Source of the DNA: Polyporus tsugae
Taxonomy: Eukaryota > Basidiomycota > Agaricomycetes > Polyporales > Polyporaceae
DNA: 64,000 nt
Assembly (NCBI GenBank): GCA_024305745.1
Contig: JAHRBS010000004.1
Span: 3,100,001-3,164,000 of the forward strand
Direction of reading: 5' to 3'
In this document: piece by piece, positions 59,576-64,000 of the stretch
Layout of the letters: each line of letters starts with the position of its first letter
Position numbering within the stretch: the first letter of the stretch is position 1
Made by a program: the position numbers and the translations under genes
Notes under the pieces: model-generated
What the model saw: the letters and a program-made list of their open reading frames with translations, nothing else
What the model was told of the DNA's origin: nothing
Database searches by the model: none

Positions 59576-60049
59576 CTACTTCGACGTACGAAAATGTATA
59601 ATACTTACCGCAGGACCGTGCGTTGAGGAATCAGCGGCAGTCCAACCCTTGAATGCGACGTTGATCCCCTCCGCGACCTTGATGTTTTGGTTGCAGCCGC
59701 ACCTGTACGGCGAGTACGGCGCCCCGTAGATGTCGGATATGCGGCACTTCGCGTCATACCAGACTTTGACCCTGAAAACGCTGTGAGCTGCATCTCCGAC
59801 GCAGACGAAAAGTAATGGCAATGCTCACGACATCTCCACCTTTCGTATGTGCACGGGGACATGCCGCTCCACGGCATATCGGTACAGCGTCCCGGACATG
59901 ACCATCAGCGTGAGGTCCTCGCCTTCTCGCATGCAGATGGTCATGCCAGGTTGAGGGCCGTTATCTCGGAGGACCTGCACCGTCACCAAGTGCGTGGTAT
60001 CGTTATGAAGGGTGAGCGTGAGGTCGTGCGTCGCGGTGCTCGCGGGCAT
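59576..60049 (-). CDS. Hypothetical protein with Cys-containing C-terminus
   Basis: 138 aa, exons 60049-59829 and 59771-59576, in frame across a 57-nt intron. N-terminal half reads as beta-strands (HDLTLTLHNDTTHLVTVQVL, MREGEDLTLMVMSGTLYRYA); the second exon has VKVWYDAKCRISDIYGAPYS, PYRCGCNQNIKVAEGINVAF and KGWTAADSS. No signal peptide or membrane span. I do not recognise a family. It may end earlier: a possible donor (gtaagt) follows GPA near 59610, in which case the last ~12 residues are intron read-through. Tail-to-tail with the mannanase gene. Confidence 0.6.
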
Positions 60050-60691
60050 GATCGGAGTATGTCAGTTCCGCAGAAGAAGGCAGGCTGCGCCCCGGTGAGG
60101 GAAGGTGTCGACGTACGGAAGGTGCGGAGGCATCGGGGTTGCGAGGCACCGACAGGTAGATATAGTGGTCCGGCAGAACTTGCAAGGTTGAATGTGTGTC
60201 AAGAAGGCATATGGAGACAGGCCTTTGGGACGTCTCTTACAAGAAAAGCTCACAATGCATGCATTCGCCAGCGTGAGCGGAAAGGCCCTATTGTGTTGTA
60301 CTTCGGGTGTGAGCGTTCAAAACGCCGCATTGGGGAACGGACTCATGGGTCGCTCCGCGAACGGTCGTTTGAGCATCCCACAACGGGACAACGGAACAGG
60401 TGAGTCGATCTTGGCGCGCGCAAGAAGAGATTCCAGGCGAAGAGACGAGATGAGCGTGCGACGCCAGGTGGCTACCTTATTGTCTTCGGCTAGACTCTGG
60501 GGGGTCACAAGGAGTCTCGGGCAACCTGTCTTCCACAAGCGCGCGTTCTTTCCGCATACATGTATTCCAAAGTACGTACTACGGTGTGTTATAAGCTATG
60601 AACGGGGATCGAGCGATCAACGAAACTAACAACTCGTAGACTCCGATTCCGTCAAAAGACAGTAAAATCGTCGCGTTCCTGCCACATGCAA
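60050..60691. other. Intergenic, nothing recognised
   Basis: About 640 bp between two minus-strand genes. The plus-strand frame 60192-60629 is open but low in complexity of a real protein; I reject it as a gene. Confidence 0.45.
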
Positions 60692-61431
60692 TCACCGTGG
60701 AAGGTCGTACCAAGGCTTCCAACCATCTTTCCGCATTCGCTGCACGATCCGGATGATGTTCTTGCAATCGTCAATCCCGGAGTGATGGCGTCCCTCCAGT
60801 TCCATCTCCACATGCTTGAGCATGCCCGCCATGCCTTTCGCGTATTTCAATCTGTAGTGGTGTTGGAATGACTTCTTGACGTTAATCCAGCAGCTGTATG
60901 GCGCACTGAGAGTGCCAGTGGTAGAGTTGGGACTGATCTGGGTGCCGCTGAGGCGCAGTTGCTGGGGAAGCATTGTCTTCAAGTCCCAGTCTCCGCAGGT
61001 GAGATACGCGGCGGAGCCAGGGTGGTCCATGATACCGTGTTTCCGTAGGAATTCCTGGTATCGCTCCCACACGGAGGGAAAAGGATCTGCAGCATCCACC
61101 GTGCTCTGAAACCACTCGTCAGTGCTGCCAGGGGAGCTTGTAGTCCTAGGAAGAGACTTACCTGCTCAATACCAGTCAGGTTTGTACAGAACGAAGTCAA
61201 GGTTGGATGTCGAGTCGGCCTGACATACTCGTGGAAAGTGGCTTGTACTACGTTCTCGTCGACGTCGTAGAGGAGGGTAGGGAACTCGATGATCTCGGAT
61301 TCATCCCTGGGCACAACGCGCCTGGTGTCGTCGCAGGTAGCTTCAAAGTCTAGTATGAGGAGATAGCGTAGCCGCATAGTTCTCGAGAGGTTTGCGGTAA
61401 CTCCGGTGGACAACAAACGAGAGAGGGACAT
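60692..61431 (-). CDS. ERI-1/ERI2-type 3'-5' exonuclease
   Basis: DEDDh exonuclease of the ERI-1 (Thex1/ERI2/ERI3) group, acting on RNA 3' ends. 227 aa, exons 61431-61162 and 61105-60692. Exo I: YLLILDFEATCDD (two metal-binding acids in DFEAT); then SEIIEFPTLLYDV and HEYVRPTRHPTLTSFCTNLT, GIEQSTVD; Exo II: YLTCGDWDLKTMLPQQL; Exo III: GRHHSGIDDCKNIIRI (His and Asp). A ~22-aa Ser/Thr-rich insert after QQLRLSG is unlike the family and might be a retained intron, but no in-frame GT..AG fits. The ending WYDLPR is uncertain, because a donor-like gtacga lies just before it. An internal start at MRLRYLL (61377) is possible. Confidence 0.85.
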
Positions 61432-61734
61432 CCCTTAAGCTTTTAAGCCCTGCGCTGGCCGTGGTTGTGACTCGGACTGGGCCAAGTTGTCAATTGAATT
61501 TGGTTGACATACACCGACAGCATCCGACAGCATCCGACTCCATGTCATCATTAAGCGCCACCGCCCGACGGTACCGTCATTGCGGCCCTGGAGAGGCGTC
61601 CCCCAACATTTCATGACTCGTGGCAAGGAGAATGGGCGAATTACATTGTACATCCGAATCGTACAAAAGAGAGAGCATACAAGAACAACGAGAACGCAGT
61701 GCACAGGGTAAACTAGCCCTGCCAACAGGAGCAT

Positions 61735-62482
61735 TCACCAGGGGAGGAATGAACCAGGCCGGATCCTGAAGTCCATCATAAGATCCATGCAAACAAGGTC
61801 CTCATCGTCCTCGGTATAACCACGAATGTTCACGGTGAATTGAGCTATATGCGGATCTGGATGAGCCTTCCACCTTACCACAAGAGGAACATAGACGTAC
61901 CAGGAGGGATCTCGTTCGGCAAGGTGACGGTTTGGGTAACCTTGTGACTACCCTCCTTGACTGGACATTGGACAGTCGTGTTCGCGTTGCGCCTGTGTCA
62001 GAGTAAGTACTGATAAGCTACAACCCAAGATTGGGAACTCTGAAGACATACGCCTCCTCGCAAACATCGAACTCCTTGTGGAGGAGACGGATGATACCGG
62101 CCTTGACCGTTACGTCCGCGTAAGCTCCGTCCTACGTAAAACTAAGCCCCAATTGTTATTACCGGTGTCCACGAAGCGTACCTCTACTGGACCCTTTGCA
62201 ACACCGTCCACCGTTATCGTGAGGTCCTGACCCCGCTCAGGCGGGTCGGGAGAGACCTCAATACTGTTGATGCGGACGAGGTGGGAGTCGGTTCCTTGGG
62301 GAGAACATTAGGCTATACGAGCGGCAACGTCGAGACATGACGAACATACCACAGTCCTTCCAGTCCCACCGCTTGCCACTGGGAACACCTGGGAACAAGA
62401 CCTTCTGGTCGTCCTGTACAGGGGAGGCGACGGCGCTGCCAACTGCGGCGACAACCAGAAAAAGCAGACTGAAGCGAGCCAT
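61735..62482 (-). CDS. NPC2: ML-domain phospholipid/sterol transfer protein
   Basis: Phosphatidylglycerol/phosphatidylinositol transfer protein (Npc2-like), secreted or vacuolar. 175 aa, exons 62482-62350, 62294-62182, 62131-62052, 61992-61901, 61844-61735. Signal peptide MARFSLLFLVVAAVGSAVAS, then a short pro-like stretch. ML domain: WKDCGTDSHLVRINSIEVSP, PPERGQDLTITVDGVAKGPV, GAYADVTVKAGIIRLLHKEF, DVCEEARNANTTVQCPVKEG, KVTQTVTLPNEIPPGAQFTV and EDLVCMDLMMDF. Cysteines match the disulphides of the family. A GTC run (62510-62522) lies in the 5' leader. Divergent from the four-TM gene across 382 bp. Confidence 0.93.
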
Positions 62483-62864
62483 GGTGAGAGGGAGGAGGGG
62501 TATCGTCGTCGTCGTCGTGGTCAACAGGGAACCCGTGAGCGGTTCGTGAGGCGAGTTGCCCAAGGAAGGCGACGCTGTGAGGCACGCGCCGAAGCAATCC
62601 GGCGCCGGGCCGATTCTAGGGGCTGCGGATGCTCGGAGTTCGCCGCTAACAGGCCGGCTGCGCGCATTGCCTTGCCAAGCCTGCGGTACTTTAAGTATCC
62701 GCACTGCACCACCGTCTGCACTCCACTTCCCTCCCTTCATCCGTTCACAACTTGCTGGACAACCCGCATTCGTTTTCTTCTTCCTCTCACCAAGGCCTCT
62801 GTCTGCTCTCACACCACGACTCTGACGATCGACTCTCAATCGCCTCTTGACGGAAACTTGCGCC
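62483..62864. other. Divergent promoter region ML gene/four-TM gene
   Basis: 382 bp, with a CTT/CTC pyrimidine-rich tract before the right-hand start. No other element assigned. Confidence 0.45.
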
Positions 62865-63883
62865 ATGAAGCCCAGAGAATACTGTTGCTGCGCATTCCCC
62901 GTGGTCTATGCCGGAATACACGTCGCGCTTTTGGAGCAGCTTGTCCTTGGTGTAACTGCAGGAACGATATCCATATCTACCACCAACAGTGAGTCTCAGT
63001 TAGTCAATTGCAGTCGACCGGCAGCTCAAGGGTTCCTCTCAGTTGTTGGAGCCTCCACCCCCTCATTTGCGAAGTGGTTATTTGCCATCGTCTGCTGGGT
63101 CGCTGCTGCTATACAAGTTCTTGGGTTTGTCGCCGTGCGCCAAGTATGTGAGCTCGTGCTTGACCGATCGAGTTAGGCTTACCAGGATCGTGCAGGAACG
63201 CCCCATCTTGTACCGCCGTTATGTTACCCTACATAGCTTGCTCACAGTAGCTGCTTTCGGCGTCGCTGCTGCTTGGCTTATCATCTCGATCACTCGTCAT
63301 AACCAGGCGAAGTCCAAGTGCATCAACGACTTCTTCGGAAACACCATCTCCGCCACCAACGATGAAGGGGACACCCTGTGTAACATCTTCTCGTGGGCTG
63401 ACATCGGCATCATGGGGGCGCTTTGGGTGTTGTTCGCCATCGTCCAGGTAATGCTGTTCATTGCTTCCGTATGTCCGGGGATGCTGACCTCCGTATGCAC
63501 AGATTTATCTCTACATCGTCTTGTCGTCCTTTGGAAAGGGGCAACGCCGCGATCACACGAGATACCAGTCGTTGCAATACGATTCGAACAAAGCGACAAA
63601 CATCCCTATGGAGGATCGTGGTGCGTGGGACTCGCGCAACTCTACGGAAAACCTTGTTCAGCCTGGCGGTCACGTACGCCACGATAGTGATGCCAGCGTA
63701 GCGACCGTCATGGCCGACAAGGTCCAAGGCTACTCCGACTACCCTCCCAATGTCCCCGGCAACGCGTATACCCAGGACCCTGGTCCTACACCTCACGCGT
63801 ACGACAGGTACTATGATAACTATAATGCCACCGGCGGCGTAGGCTACCCTGAACATAGTCAGGCCCATCCCGGTGAGTCGTAG
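62865..63883 (+). CDS. Four-transmembrane basidiomycete membrane protein
   Basis: 285 aa, exons 62865-62988, 63043-63143, 63196-63447, 63503-63883. N-terminus MKPREYCCCAFPVVYAGIHV with three adjacent cysteines (possible palmitoylation). Hydrophobic segments near residues 13-38, 52-73, 86-108 and 143-170; between TM3 and TM4 lies a loop with two cysteines (KCINDFF, TLCNIFSW). The cytosolic tail after SSFGKGQRRDHTRYQSL is polar and Tyr/Pro-rich. The layout resembles MARVEL-type or tetraspan proteins of fungi, but no family motif settles it. I recall similar uncharacterised proteins in other Agaricomycetes. Function unknown; plasma membrane or vacuole likely. Confidence 0.85.
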
Positions 63884-64000
63884 ATAGGAGTATACCCCGG
63901 TTCGACCCGCCTCGCGACTGCCTTCCTGGCAGACGTAGATGGTCTGTGCCCGCTGCTTCGCTTGTAGACCAATGTTTACCTTTTTTTTCAGCGGAAGGGT

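Noticed and set aside
60192..60629. 145-aa plus-strand frame
   Set aside because: No start context, motif or homology pattern; lies in the upstream flank of a minus-strand gene.

Overview
The window is a gene-dense stretch of nuclear DNA from a filamentous basidiomycete, most likely an Agaricomycete (a wood- or litter-decay fungus; the order cannot be fixed from sequence alone). The reasons are: almost every gene is cut by introns of about 45-60 nt with GT..AG ends; the F-box/LRR genes, the DUF6697-like gene, the Pil1 eisosome gene, the GH5 mannanase and the Mediator subunit 5 gene all have the form seen in mushroom-forming fungi; and there is no operon structure. Coordinates below come from reading frames joined by hand across introns; nearly all joins keep frame exactly and give uninterrupted family-typical protein.

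Layout. 1-10.3 kb: 3' part of a DUF6697-like gene, a short-chain dehydrogenase (-), a TTC1-type TPR protein (+), an F-box protein (+), mitochondrial inner-membrane peptidase IMP1 (-) divergent from Elongator subunit ELP4 (+), and an F-box/LRR protein (-). 10.7-16.3 kb: tRNA-Ser methyltransferase TRM44 (-), a U6 snRNA gene (+), eisosome PIL1 (-), cap-binding eIF4E (-). 16.3-22 kb: a gene-poor stretch, then two divergent paralogues of an unnamed family sharing a 1.4-kb upstream region. 22-34 kb: splicing factor SPF30, a poorly understood 2.5-kb stretch, RIO2 kinase (-), NAA40/NatD acetyltransferase (+), complex I ESSS subunit (+), glycine cleavage H protein (-), mitochondrial EF-Tu (-), peroxin PEX14 (+). 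35-47 kb: GRIP-domain golgin, Mediator MED5, vacuolar zinc transporter of the ZRC1/COT1 type (-), eIF3h. 47-64 kb: secreted RlpA/expansin-like protein, gene-poor stretch, coiled-coil F-box protein, pre-60S factor IPI1/TEX10 (-), secreted GH5_7 beta-mannanase, a small hypothetical gene, an ERI-1 type exonuclease (-), an ML-domain lipid-transfer protein (-), and a four-TM membrane protein.

Together these are mostly housekeeping genes. Many act on RNA or translation: ELP4 and TRM44 on tRNA, U6 and SPF30 in splicing, RIO2 and IPI1 in ribosome maturation, eIF4E, eIF3h and mitochondrial EF-Tu in translation. Secreted plant-wall functions (mannanase, expansin-like) lie at the right end. No transposon, CRISPR, prophage or secondary-metabolite cluster was seen. 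The strongest undescribed signal is the divergent paralogue pair at 18.2-21.9 kb, which share three intron positions and two identical exon lengths.
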